DNA of 64,000 bases, from positions 8,502,451 to 8,566,450 of the forward strand of contig NW_022097996.1 in the NCBI RefSeq assembly GCF_002288925.2, read 5' to 3'. The position numbers and the translations under genes are program-made. The notes below the pieces were generated by a model. It made no database searches, had not been told where the DNA came from, and saw only the letters and a program-made list of their open reading frames with translations. This stretch comes from Delphinapterus leucas (lineage: Eukaryota > Chordata > Mammalia > Artiodactyla > Monodontidae). The stretch's first letter is position 1. Each line of letters opens with the position of its first letter. This document shows positions 32,390-42,290 of this stretch, one piece after another.

Positions 32390-34380
32390 CAAACGCTCTT
32401 TATTTACCGTTTATAAGATCTAGCTGTATCCCGAATTCTCAATGTTAAATTTAATCTGCAGTATTCATATTAGGCCCAATTTGTGCTGTCCCAACCCTAC
32501 CCTGTGTCCCACCGCAGGGACGTTACCATGGTAGAAAATGCTGGGCAAGCAAGAATAATAGAGGGAAGGCATCTCGGGGAAGCAATTCATTCTGAAGCAA
32601 TATGGACATGAGGTTCAAAGTCAGTGGAACAGAACAAGAGGAAATGTAACACAATGGGTGCAGGTTGGTTTAAGGGCTTCTGGACAAGGAGGACGGCTAC
32701 TGAGTCCCTGAGTAAGACAGGGAGCTCTCTGTGAACTTATGACCTGAGCCTCTATTGGGCTTGTTTGGACATGGTTTGGAGGAGGTAGGAGAGGCAGCTA
32801 GATGACCACTCTCGGGGGCATCAGAATTCTTTCTCTAGTCCAAGGCTCATGCTTGGATTTTAGGTAAACAGCGCCCTCTACTGCTAAATAGCTTTTACGA
32901 CAGCTCAGAGGGCAATGGTTCCCTTGGAGGCTCTGTCTACAGGCTCATTCCCCCCGCCCCCCTAGGAAATCTGAACTTCTAAAGACGCTTGGAGGTGATA
33001 ATGTGGGTAGTGATCTAGGATAACCTGGGCACAGCCGTTTGAGACGAATCCCCGTGTCCACAGTTCCTGGTGCCTGGGCTTTCTGGGTGGCATGGCACTT
33101 GCTTCTCCCCTGGGCTTCGAGGAGACTGCTCACTCTCCCCGATGCCCCTCCCTGGGGGCTGCGGGAACAGGCAGCCTCCCCTGCTGCTCTGCCATTAACC
33201 AGTAGCTTGACCCCAGGCACATTGCTTGACGCTCATCTTCATTCTCCCGTCTCCTGTAAAGTGAAGAAATGGATTAACTCGATGACGTCTACAGTACCTG
33301 CCAGCCCCCTCCGGGACCCACCCACCCCACTTCTCTCTCTCTCAAGCTTCTGCCGGACTCCTTCTGGGGAGACCAGTTGCACCATGAAGCCGAGAAAGGG
33401 TCCCCAGCCGTGTCTGCCTAATGCAGATGGCCTCCACGCCCGGAGGGACCCACTGGACTCTGAAGCCTGTGCTTTAACGTCTGAATCCAGGGTCCACCCG
33501 CCCCTCCCCAGGGTGAGGATGGACGATATTAAGGAAAGAGCTTATGCTCTGCGGAAGGAAGGACCATTGTGCATACACTCCCTTAACCACTGGCGATGAC
33601 TTGACGAGTCGTTTCACTGGCTTCGTTGGTTACGCCAGGCACAATGCCTAAACTCGTCTGTGTTTACATTTTCAAGGTTTAAAGATAACCAGGAGACGCT
33701 ACCCCAAGGGACCCAGTGTTGTTCTCCATCTAGAATTACATCCCAAGGTTCGGCAATCTCATAGGGTCCTTACAAGTTCAAGGTGGCACTTCCCCCACCA
33801 GGAACTTGGCTGAGGAGGCCTGTGCCCTCCAGGAGCTCCCAGCCAAGCTCTAAACACAGGATTCCCTGGTCATGAAGGAGGTAGCTCTCCCTGGAGATCT
33901 CAGACTCCATCTCTAAGCTCCTTGGCTGCTGAGGACGGGAGGGGAGACTTGATAAAATCAAAGATGAATCTGTGATATTTAATCAGGTACCTCGAGGGGT
34001 TCTCGAAAGCTCCTCTGGGCCTGGGAACCACCTCAGAAGATAATAAATAATAGTGACAGACAGAAACAGAGCTGAGTGCCTCCCTTTGATCTTCTGTTTC
34101 CTCCATAGGGGTCTTGGCGCCTGGGTCAATGTTGACTTGAGTGTTTGTTCTACTGTTTGTGCCTCGGTATGAAAACACAAACGCCAACTTCCTTCTGAAC
34201 GCAAGACCCCAGGTAGAACTAGGAGGAAACTCTCCAGGGACAGGGCCCTGCTTGTCCCCACTCCCCCCCACCCCAACTCCAGTAGGTTTACATCTGGGGA
34301 ATCTTGGCATCTTCCTCTATGCTGAGGCTCAGGTGGAGAACTTGGAAAGTGAAAAGCCAGGTTTAATATCCCACGCATGC
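32390..34380. other. Non-coding DNA with a possible MIR at 33170-33300
   Basis: A MIR-like sense core (GCTCTGCCATTAACCAGTAGCTTGACC, GTAAAGTGAAGAAATGG) lies at 33188-33290. The 186-codon frame 33039-33599 spans it and is therefore unlikely to be a gene. Confidence 0.45.
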
Positions 34381-34416
34381 GTGTGCACGCACACCCACCC
34401 ACACACACACACACAG
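34381..34416. repeat. Short (CA)n microsatellite
   Basis: GTGTGCACGCACACCCACCC followed by an uninterrupted ACAC run. Confidence 0.85.
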
Positions 34417-35414
34417 CCCTCTGACTGTAAATACAGGATTCAGCCTATAACAGAAACAATAAGAGCTGGATTCAATGAGGTTCCCCCGGCAAATGGAGTG
34501 TTTAGGGTTTTGTTGAGATTCTATTGTGTAGACTGGAGTTTCTTAAACAGTAAGACAGCAAGCAGCTTCCTGTTATGGAAACAGCCCAACCCTGAGATTC
34601 AGAAAGTCAATCTATACAGCAACTGGATAAACAACCAAGATAACGATCAGCCATAATCGTCACAATAGCCGAAATGGGATTGCTTGGAGAAAAGAGGCTG
34701 GCGCCGACCCAAGCAATGCCCGTGAATACAGGCCATCTCCTGCTCAACAATCTCCATTCACTGTGCCCTGGGCTTGTGCACGCCGCCCCGAACACGGTGG
34801 CCGGGCGTGTGCACATACAGACCCAACGCTATTTATAGGCGGCTGGCCAGGAGCCATGTGTCTGGCTCCCTGGGTGCCCCCCGAAGGCCTCCCTGGGCAC
34901 TGCACCAGGACAGGTGGCCCCCTGTCTTTGCCGGCATCACTGGTGCCCTACTCCTGTCCTGTCACTCGTGGGAGTGAGCTCGTCCAGGACAGGGCCTGAA
35001 GCCAAGCCTTAGCTTGTCCATCTGTAAAGGGCCATCCTAACGATGTGTTCAGACTACTTTGCTCTGTTTCTTCTGGGGCCGTACAGATGACGTTGCCTTC
35101 GGATTACAGAAGACACAGCAAGACTGGCTGTTCTGTAAAGCATCTGAGCGTTGGGCTCAGCCCCTTGGCAGTTACCTGAGTGCAGTGAGAACCATCCTCT
35201 GCCCACCTCCCCCCCCCAAACCTGCTCTATTGCCGAGGGACCCTCCCCATCAGCCCTTAGGCAACGCATGTCCACCTAGTTAACCTGCCCTGGGTGTCAT
35301 CAAACTAACATGGAGAATGATTCAGTGTCGCTGACCAGGTGGACTGGTGATCGCCCAGGTGTCTGACCCAGAGGGCCCTGGAAGGCCTTGCTGACCCTGA
35401 ATCTTTCATTTATC
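34417..35414. other. Non-coding DNA, nothing recognised
   Basis: A block at 34590-34800 (AACTGGATAAACAACCAAGATAACGATCAGCC) might be an L1 fragment, but support is thin. Confidence 0.35.
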
Positions 35415-35429
35415 CACCAACTTCTTTCT

Positions 35430-35611
35430 TTTTTTCTTTTTTTTGGGGTACGCGGGGCTCTCACTGTTGTGGCCTCTCCCGTTGCGGAGCACAGGCTCCG
35501 GACGTGCAGGATCAGCGGCCATGGCTCACTGGCCTAGCCGTTCCGTGGCATGTGGGATCTTCCCATGTTCCCTGCATCGGCAGGCGGACCCTCAACCACT
35601 GCGCCACCCCT
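35430..35611 (-). mobile_element. CHR-2-type SINE, antisense, tRNA head slightly truncated
   Basis: Poly-T with TTTTTTTTGGGG, then the CHR-2 body in reverse (CTCTCACTGTTGTGGCCTCTCCCGTTGCGGAGCACAGG). It stops at ACTGCGCCACC, before the usual AGGGAAGCCC. A 15-bp target-site duplication, CACCAACTTCTTTCT, lies at 35415-35429 and 35612-35626. Confidence 0.92.
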
Positions 35612-35626
35612 CACCAACTTCTTTCT

Positions 35627-36035
35627 GAAAGGAAGTATCCACCACATGACTCAATTCTTTGTGTTACACAAAAAGTTGGGGTGCATTGTGAGTGGGGACA
35701 CTGCATCGGGAGTCCCTGTCGGTGTGGACATAGCCTGGGAGGGAGATCTGGGGCCATCGGAGTACCCCAGGGCTTTCTCCCGTGCCTAAATCTCATGGTT
35801 TGGGAAGAGAGAGCTGGTCAGACAGGTCTGGAGGTCAGAGGGGGGCGTGGAGTAGTGCCAGGGCCTGGGGTGGACATTCCAGTGTCAGGAGGGACAGAGA
35901 AGGTAGCCTGGGGTGACGGGGACTCTTGGAATTATTTAGTGGGACAGAGGGGCAGGCAAAAACTAATCAATTATTTTTCTTGCTGTAGCATTAAATTCTG
36001 AGCTCTAAGAGCAAAGGAGTTACATTTGGAGTTTT
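35627..36035. other. Non-coding DNA, nothing recognised
   Basis: Unique stretch between a SINE and MIR remnants. Confidence 0.35.
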
Positions 36036-36205
36036 TGAAGGTCAGCGATCAGAGCTGGCAAGGATCTTAGAAATATAATTCCAGGCCAAAAACAGAGGTT
36101 CAGAGAGAGGGTGTGACTTGCCCAAGGCCGCAGAACAGGTGAATGACAGGGCTGGAGCGGGAACCCTGGCTTTCCAAGTGTGTCCTGCTCCCCACTGCAT
36201 CTCCC
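36036..36205 (-). repeat. MIR-type remnant
   Basis: Reverse MIR-like: TTAGAAATATAATTCCAGGCC, AACAGAGGTTCAGAGAGAGG, TGACTTGCCCAAGGCCGCAGAAC. Confidence 0.6.
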
Positions 36206-36474
36206 TGACTCCATCCCAGAGAGACTGCTTTCTGCCCCCAAGTGGGAGGGAGGGGTGCCCGGCTCCCTGGATGCTCTCTCCAATCCCTGTCCACGAACAG
36301 GGCCTGGTCTGGGCCGGGAGAAGCCCGTGACCGGCTGCCGTACTTCACTCATGGTAGTTCCTCTTCCCTGCAACCAGGGAGAGGGGGAGGGCAGTGGGGG
36401 GACAAGACCAACGATAACAGCTTTGAGAAAGACAGTCTTCAGGCCAAGGAAATCAACCCGAGAAGCTGAAAGAG

Positions 36475-36720
36475 CACAGCACTCCCTATTTCTACAGCAC
36501 TTTGCCTTGCACGAAGCACCATATCCCATTCGACCGTAGACAACTTCCCTACGTTCATAGCAACCCACTGTCCCACGTTACAAGTGAGAAAAAGAATGCC
36601 CACGGGACTAAGTACCTTACCCAGAACCATGGACCCAGTGAGTCCTGTAGTCAGGGTTCGATCAGATCCTTTGACTCCAAGCCTAGGGCCGGCCCCATCA
36701 GATCTCCTCAAAGCTGAATC
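36475..36720 (-). repeat. MIR-type remnant
   Basis: Reverse MIR-like: CTATTTCTACAGCACTTTGCC, CATAGCAACCCACTGTCCC, TTACAAGTGAGAAAAAG, AGTACCTTACCCAGAACCATGG, TCAGGGTTCGATCAGATCC. Confidence 0.6.
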
Positions 36721-38150
36721 CACTTACACGCCACACTGTATCCAGAGATGCCAGGGATGAGTGTTTATTTCCTTTGCCTGTATTCATTACAGCTGGTCAT
36801 TTCGAACTCATATTAGATACCACCGTTCAGCGGCGGTGGGCTCAGACTGACATCTGTGTTCCCGTTAATCTAAGTCCTTGGGAGTAAAAGAAAATCAGTG
36901 CTGCCTCCATTCTCAAAGGCGGTGAGGCTGGCGTGGCCCACAGTGGCCCACATGCCTCCACAGTGGAGAAATCAGCTCCCTTTAATTATATGGAATAATA
37001 AGGGCGTGGTCCCTCTGTCCATCCCCACCCCGCCAGAACACCAGGTTGTTTGCTGGATCACAGCTTCGGGGTCCTCGTCGACCAGAGCCAGCTCTGTGAC
37101 GTGGAGGTTTCTTTCCTTATGGGGCTTGGGGCTGGGGGCGCCTGGACCCCGCCCCTGTGCCATCCTGCTTGCCCTGCCGACCACACACCTTGGATCCGAG
37201 TTTTCTTTCTGGCCTGTGGTTTCTTCCATGGTGTTCATGTCAGGTGTGTAAACCCAGTGCCCCCGATGGAGGCACCTGGCTGTGTTCACGTGCTTTTCCT
37301 GAGAGGCTGCACCATTACTATGCGGGGCAGCAGGTTAAAGCGCATGCGGGCGTCATTTTGCCCCCTGATTCCACAGCTAATCCATCGAGGGAGCAGAAGA
37401 GAAGCTGAGGTCTGGATCGCTGGAGCCCATGTCTAGGGCTCTTTCTAGCACACAGGGTGGTTGATTGCACGGTCTTACGCCCAGCCTGGTCTTGACCCAA
37501 GGAAGTCCCCCGGCCTTCTAGCTCAGCCAGATCTCTGGTCTGGCCTTCTGCTGCCCTGTGGCCCTCAGCACCCGAGTCTCAGAATGACCAGATCATGTGT
37601 TTCTCCCCTGACTCAGGGGTCTAATTGCTCCGTCCTCATGACCATGCCTTCACATTCTCAGGGGCACGCTTTCAGTGATTGCGCCCGCCTCCCTCTGCTT
37701 TCCTTGGCATTGGCAAGTGAGAGGAGTGATGAGGGAAAAATCCCAGCAGCCAAGTTCACGTCCGAGCTACCCCAGCTCACCTGTAGAGAGGCGTGAAGGA
37801 GCGTGAAACAACCCCGGGCTCCCTGCTCCGGCTGCGGAGAACGGACCCCCCCAGGGCAGGTGCTGGCAGTGCCATGATGTCACTTCCAACACAGGCCAGG
37901 AGTCTCGAGGCAGACGACCCTTGTCCCTCGAGTCTTCCTGGGTCCCCTTCCGCTGCAGAGGAAGAGTCCTTCCCCACTGCTGGTCAAGACCTCTGTGATC
38001 TGGGGCCCCTGCCCTCTGACCAGCGAGGCTGCTGTCCCCCACCCCTCATATCCCCCCAACCCTCCTCCATCCGGGCCTCTCTCCTCCTCTCCATTTCTCG
38101 CAATCTTACATGCCCTTCCAGGCCTAATTCACATGATGGCTCTTTTGTGA
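36721..38150. other. Non-coding DNA, nothing recognised
   Basis: About 1.4 kb without a nameable feature. No frame shows domain motifs. Confidence 0.4.
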
Positions 38151-38300
38151 AAACTTGCCTTACGACCCTGCTTTGAAAATGGGGAAATGAAGGGGGGGTC
38201 AGCACGAGTAAGTAACGTGCCCAAGGTTACACCGCTCGAGTGGTAAAAGACGGATTTCAAACGGAAATCAGACTCCAAAGTCAAGGCTCTTTCTCCTAAA
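38151..38300 (-). repeat. MIR-type remnant
   Basis: Contains TGAAAATGGGGAAATGAAGG, AAGTAACGTGCCCAAGGTTACACCGCTCGAGTGG and AGACGGATTTCAAACGG, the reversed MIR core. Confidence 0.65.
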
Positions 38301-38499
38301 CCCCACCTCCCCGTGAGGGGCACTGGGTTGACAAGTTCAAGGTGCCGAAGCTCTGTGAGTTCCCCTTCCGCACCTGCTTGAGGGCAGGAAGCCCAGAGAA
38401 TAGTGTCAGGCCCTTGGGTGTTTGTGAGCGGGGTCCCCTCGAGAAAGACCACTGAATCGATTGATGACAACAGCTACCATTGGCTGTCTTTACTGATGA

Positions 38500-38605
38500 C
38501 AATAGCTGTCATTTATTGAGACCCTCCTGTGTGTGCATCTTCCCATGTAATCTTCACCCCGCCTCACAAGGTAGGAATTACTATTTCCACTTCCAGAAGA
38601 AGACT
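38500..38605 (-). repeat. MIR-type remnant, split by a tRNA-Glu SINE
   Basis: AGCTGTCATTTATTGAGACC, TGTAATCTTCACCCCGCC and GGTAGGAATTACTATTTCC match a reversed MIR. Its continuation is beyond the SINE at about 38746-38900 (GGCTCACAGAATTTCAGCCACTGG). Confidence 0.55.
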
Positions 38606-38610
38606 GCACT

Positions 38611-38729
38611 TTTTTTTTTTGATCTCGCCATGTGGCATGTGGGATCTTACTTCCCCGACCAGGGATCGAACCCGCGCCCCCTGCAGTAGAAGTACGGAGT
38701 CTTAACCACTAGACCGCCTGGGAAGTCCC
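38611..38729 (-). mobile_element. tRNA-Glu-type SINE, antisense, short
   Basis: Poly-T then GATCTCGCCATGTGGCATGTGGGATCTTAC, CCGACCAGGGATCGAACCCGC and TCTTAACCACTAGACCGCCTGGGAAGTCCC. Flanks AGAAGACTGCACT (38598-38610) and AGAAGACTCTGCACTT (38730-38745) look like a target-site duplication with a 2-bp indel. Confidence 0.88.
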
Positions 38730-38900
38730 AGAAGACTCTGCACTTAGAAAGCCCACTTGAGCCAGGCATTTCCCCACTAGTTCTCGAAACAACCGACTGA
38801 GATACGGATGGATATTTCTATGTGACAGTTGGCCAAATTGGGGCTCACAGAATTTCAGCCACTGGCCGTTGTCCGTGGGGAGCTGGTGAGAGCCCAGGCC

Positions 38901-39935
38901 TGATAGCAGTTCCCCTGGAGCCACTCTGCCTTGGTTGATGGAGGATGAGACACACCCTCAGACAGGAGCCCAGCCCTGACTCGATGTGTATCAGTAACTG
39001 TGGCTCTTGTGTGACCTGAGTGGGTTCGCGCTGTCTGGCTGAGTGGAGGAGAGGAGGTGGAAGGTGAGGAAGGATGCAGGCCCAGACACAGGAGAACAGA
39101 GTTCTGGAGGAATACCCGTGAGGAGCAGCAGGTAGACAGCCTGCGTGCGTCCAGGGATCAGGCACCGGTGCCCGGGGATATGGAACAGGCTGGAGGGAGA
39201 GGCTGGGGGAGAAAGGGGGCATGCCCTCAGCTGGGAACTTTCACCCAGTTCTGCTCCCAGGCCTGGCATGTGAAAGTCAGGGCCCTGACTGGACCTCAGC
39301 CACCAATCTCCAGCCTCTACTCCCTGGAAAGAGAGCAACCTGGAGAAACGAAGTCTCTGTGCACCTCCCTTAGAGCAGGCATTGATTCTGTCACAGGCCT
39401 GCAGAAAAGTGGGAGCTTTGCTGTCAAGGGAAACAGGCCCAAGGTGGACCAGCTCAGGATCCCCTGTGTGAGGAATCTGCTGGGCAGGAGGGGCCCCGAT
39501 AGAAGGAACAGGAGATGGGGTTCAATTGTCCACAGGCCCTGAGCCTATGTGGGATCATGGTGCTGGGGACCAGGTGCTGACTTTCAGGGAGGGTCAGTGA
39601 CCAACCACAGCTGGGCTCAGCTGGGTGGAATCTATCCAGCACCCTATCTGTGTGCATTGACCTCAACAAATATTGATTGAACTGGATGCCAAACTAGAGA
39701 AGAAAATGAGATGGTGAACCCCTAACTAAAACGCAGGGCATCGTGGTACAGACTAAGCCACAAGGGTGCTGCAACCTCCTTGACTCTTTGGGGCTCAAGA
39801 GAGCTGAGAAAGCTTCCAGGAGGAGAAGACATCTGAGTTGGGCTTGTCACTGTCTTCAGGCACAATGAAGCAAGTCACAAGATACAGGAGATGTTTCCTC
39901 AACTAGGGATCCCAAGACCGGGGATGGGGTTTTGC
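38901..39935. other. Non-coding DNA, nothing recognised
   Basis: Unique-looking sequence. The 161-codon frame 39057-39542 has no recognisable features. Confidence 0.4.
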
Positions 39936-40024
39936 CTGTTACTGGCTGTGTGTCATGGACACATAACAACTTCTCCGAGCCTCTATTTCCGTTAACTGTA
40001 ACTTGGGGATAATGATAACATCAA
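39936..40024 (+). repeat. MIR fragment
   Basis: TTACTGGCTGTGTGTCATGG, CTCCGAGCCTCTATTTCCG and ACTTGGGGATAATGATAAC are a sense MIR core. It is cut off by the LTR-like element that follows. Confidence 0.7.
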
Positions 40025-40027
40025 CTG

Positions 40028-40478
40028 AAAAGAAACGCACAACCTAAAAGTTGAGAATTATGTTTTATCCGGTGGACATACTGAGGCCTTAAGCCCAGGA
40101 GACAGCCTCTCAGATAGCTCTGAGGGACTGTTCCAAAAAGGTAAGGGGGGAGCCAGCATATATAGGAGTTTTTGCCAAAAAATCCTGGTAGTTGAACATC
40201 AAAAGATTACTGCTAATTAAAGAAAAACCAGACATCTCAAGTTAATGAATTTAGCGCTTTTCTAGGTATGGGAAAATACAAGAGTCTGGGCTCGTTGATA
40301 TCATTCCTCTGATATGCTCCCTAACTATTGAGGGCCAGTATCCTGTTTTCTCTCCATCCTGAATCCCCTCGGGGCGCACAGCGACTGATGGCTTGACAGC
40401 CACAACATCCTTTATTTATTGATGTGACAGGCAACATTCTTTGTCCAAAATAACAAGGGTTTATTCCTAATGAAGAAA
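40028..40478 (-). mobile_element. Solo LTR of an endogenous retrovirus, antisense (no coding region)
   Basis: Read on the minus strand, it shows a TATATA box region (complement near 40158-40164), a CTCAGAGCTATCTGAGAGGC block, a polyadenylation-type hexamer region near GGATAAAAC, and a TTTTAGGTTGTGCG end. This order matches U3-R-U5 of a cetartiodactyl ERV LTR. No gag, pol or env sequence adjoins it, so it is a solitary LTR. The family name is not certain. Confidence 0.6.
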
Positions 40479-40663
40479 TCACTCAAATCATTTGAGTGCC
40501 AACTGGTACCCGTCTAGGCTCTAGGAACACAGTGGCAGATATAATAAACAAGGGCAAGCTCTTGAGGAGAAGAAGCAGAAAGTGAAACAGTGAAGGAATA
40601 ATAAACAAGAGCTTTTCAGGTGGTGATAACTTGATAGCTGTTATGGAGAATATGAACAGGGTG

Positions 40664-40707
40664 GAGGGAGAGAGAGAGAAAGAGAGAGAGAGAGAGAAAG
40701 AGAGAGA
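40664..40707 (+). repeat. (GA)n microsatellite
   Basis: An all-purine GA/GAAA tract of about 44 bp. Confidence 0.9.
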
Positions 40708-40784
40708 TGTTGTGAGTCTTTTTCTACTGACTCTGTTGTCTGCCCTGGCAGGAGCCAGGCCAGAACTCTTTCTCAGCTCTACCA

Positions 40785-41160
40785 TTGTAATGAGTTATTT
40801 GCTTCTTCATGTCCACCCCAAATTCATATATTGAAATCCTAACCCCCAGTGGGATGGTATCAGGAGGTGGGGCCTTTGGGAGGTGATTAGGTCATGAGGG
40901 TGGAGCCCTCATGATGGGATTAGTGCCCTTATAAGAAGAGACAGGAGAGAGCTTGCTTCCTCTCTCTCTGCTCTCAGTCATGTGAGGACACAACAAGAGG
41001 ATGGCCAACTGAAAACCAGGAAGCAGGTTCCCACCAGATGTGAGATCTGCTGGCACCTTGACCTTGGACTTCCCAGCCTCTAGAACAGTGAAAAACAAAT
41101 TTGTTACTTAAGCCACCAAGTCCATGGTAATCTGTTATAGCAGCCCAAACTGACTGAGAT
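40785..41160 (+). mobile_element. MLT1-type MaLR LTR (ERVL-MaLR), sense
   Basis: Contains AAATTCATATATTGAAATCC, GGGCCTTTGGGAGGTGATTAGG, GGATTAGTGCCCTTATAAGAAG, CATGTGAGGACACA, CTTGACCTTGGACTTCCCAGCC and TTATAGCAGCCCAAACTGAC in the order of an MLT1A/B LTR. Non-coding. It lies about 300 bp from the antisense solo LTR. Confidence 0.85.
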
Positions 41161-41809
41161 GCTGTGCTTCTTCTGTCTGTCTACTCCTTCCCCCTGTCCC
41201 CCATGGTATGAAAGCAGTGATTTTCCTGGTTACCATATTCCCATCCTCCTTCCAGTTGGATTCCATAACTGAATTTTCAGCCCCAGGGTTGGTTGTTTTG
41301 TTGCTGGTTCAGCCACCTCAGCCCTGGCAGCAGCGACAAGCCAAGTCAGAAACCCAGGTGCAAAATTACAACATCTGCATGAACCCCTGGTGACCCCAAC
41401 CTGCCAGCTCTCCCCACCTTTCACACCACACCTTTCCAAAAAGCACGAGCATCGGAAAGAAATCCACAGCCAGCACCAGGTAAGTTCCAAGCCTAGGGGA
41501 GCCTGGGAGGGGTGGTGCCTTTGGAGCTTTCTGGAAAGTGAGAGTCAGATTAGAAATTGCAAAACCGCAGGTGATGTGGCTTGGCAGTAGAAAGGGTGAG
41601 GCAGACAGTGCCCTGGGAGTAGGATGGGGAGGTGGGGCCAGCAGGGATGTGGGGATGGTAGCGGAGGGGGAGGCCAGGCAGAGGCTGTTTCCCACCAGAG
41701 GCTGGACCTGGGGGTGGCTGAGATTTGGACAGCAAGAGCAGACGGGAGAAAGCTTCTCCACTGGAGCAGCAGCGGCTTCCTGCTCTCATATTTTTATTCT
41801 TCCAAGTAA
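41161..41809. other. Non-coding DNA, nothing recognised
   Basis: Unique stretch. The + frame at 41538-42188 (216 codons) runs through a SINE and is not a gene. Confidence 0.4.
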
Positions 41810-41823
41810 GAGAATGTCATCTT

Positions 41824-42038
41824 CCGTTTTTTTGTTTTTTTTTTTTGCGGTATGCGGGCCTCTCACTGTTGTGGCCTCTCCCGTTGCGGAGCACAGGCTC
41901 CGGACGCGCAGGCTCCGCGGCCATGGCTTACGGGCCCAGCCGCTCCGCGGCATGTGGGATCCTCCCGGACTGGGGCACGACCCCGTGTCCCCTGCAACGG
42001 CAGACGGACTCTCAACCACTGCGCCACCAGGGAAGCCC
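41824..42038 (-). mobile_element. CHR-2-type SINE, antisense, full length
   Basis: Poly-T, the reversed CHR-2 body (GCGGTATGCGGGCCTCTCAC..GTTGCGGAGCACAGG) and the complete reversed tRNA head (CTCAACCACTGCGCCACCAGGGAAGCCC). A perfect 14-bp target-site duplication, GAGAATGTCATCTT, lies at 41810-41823 and 42039-42052. Confidence 0.96.
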
Positions 42039-42139
42039 GAGAATGTCATCTTAGCAGCCTCCACTGAGTGGGCTTCTGGAAGGTGCAAGTGGAGCCCAAA
42101 GAGCACTGGAGCTATTGTAGACTCACTCCGTGATAAAAC

Positions 42140-42290
42140 TGGAAGAATGCAAGAGAATATCCAGTGTAATTCCCTCATTTATGGATGAGGGAACTAGTGC
42201 CAGAGTGGAAGTTGCTGACCCAGGACCACACAGCTGGTATGTGGCTGCCTTGCGATCTGATGCGGACTTTGGCCTCCAGCTTGGCACTCT
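42140..42290 (-). repeat. MIR-type remnant
   Basis: Contains TTCCCTCATTTATGGATGAGGGAACTAGTG and CAGGACCACACAGCTGG, the reversed MIR core. Confidence 0.65.

Noticed and set aside
33039..33599. 186-codon + frame
   Set aside because: It overlaps a MIR-like core and has no family features.
41538..42188. 216-codon + frame
   Set aside because: Runs through a CHR-2 SINE with a perfect target-site duplication; not a gene.
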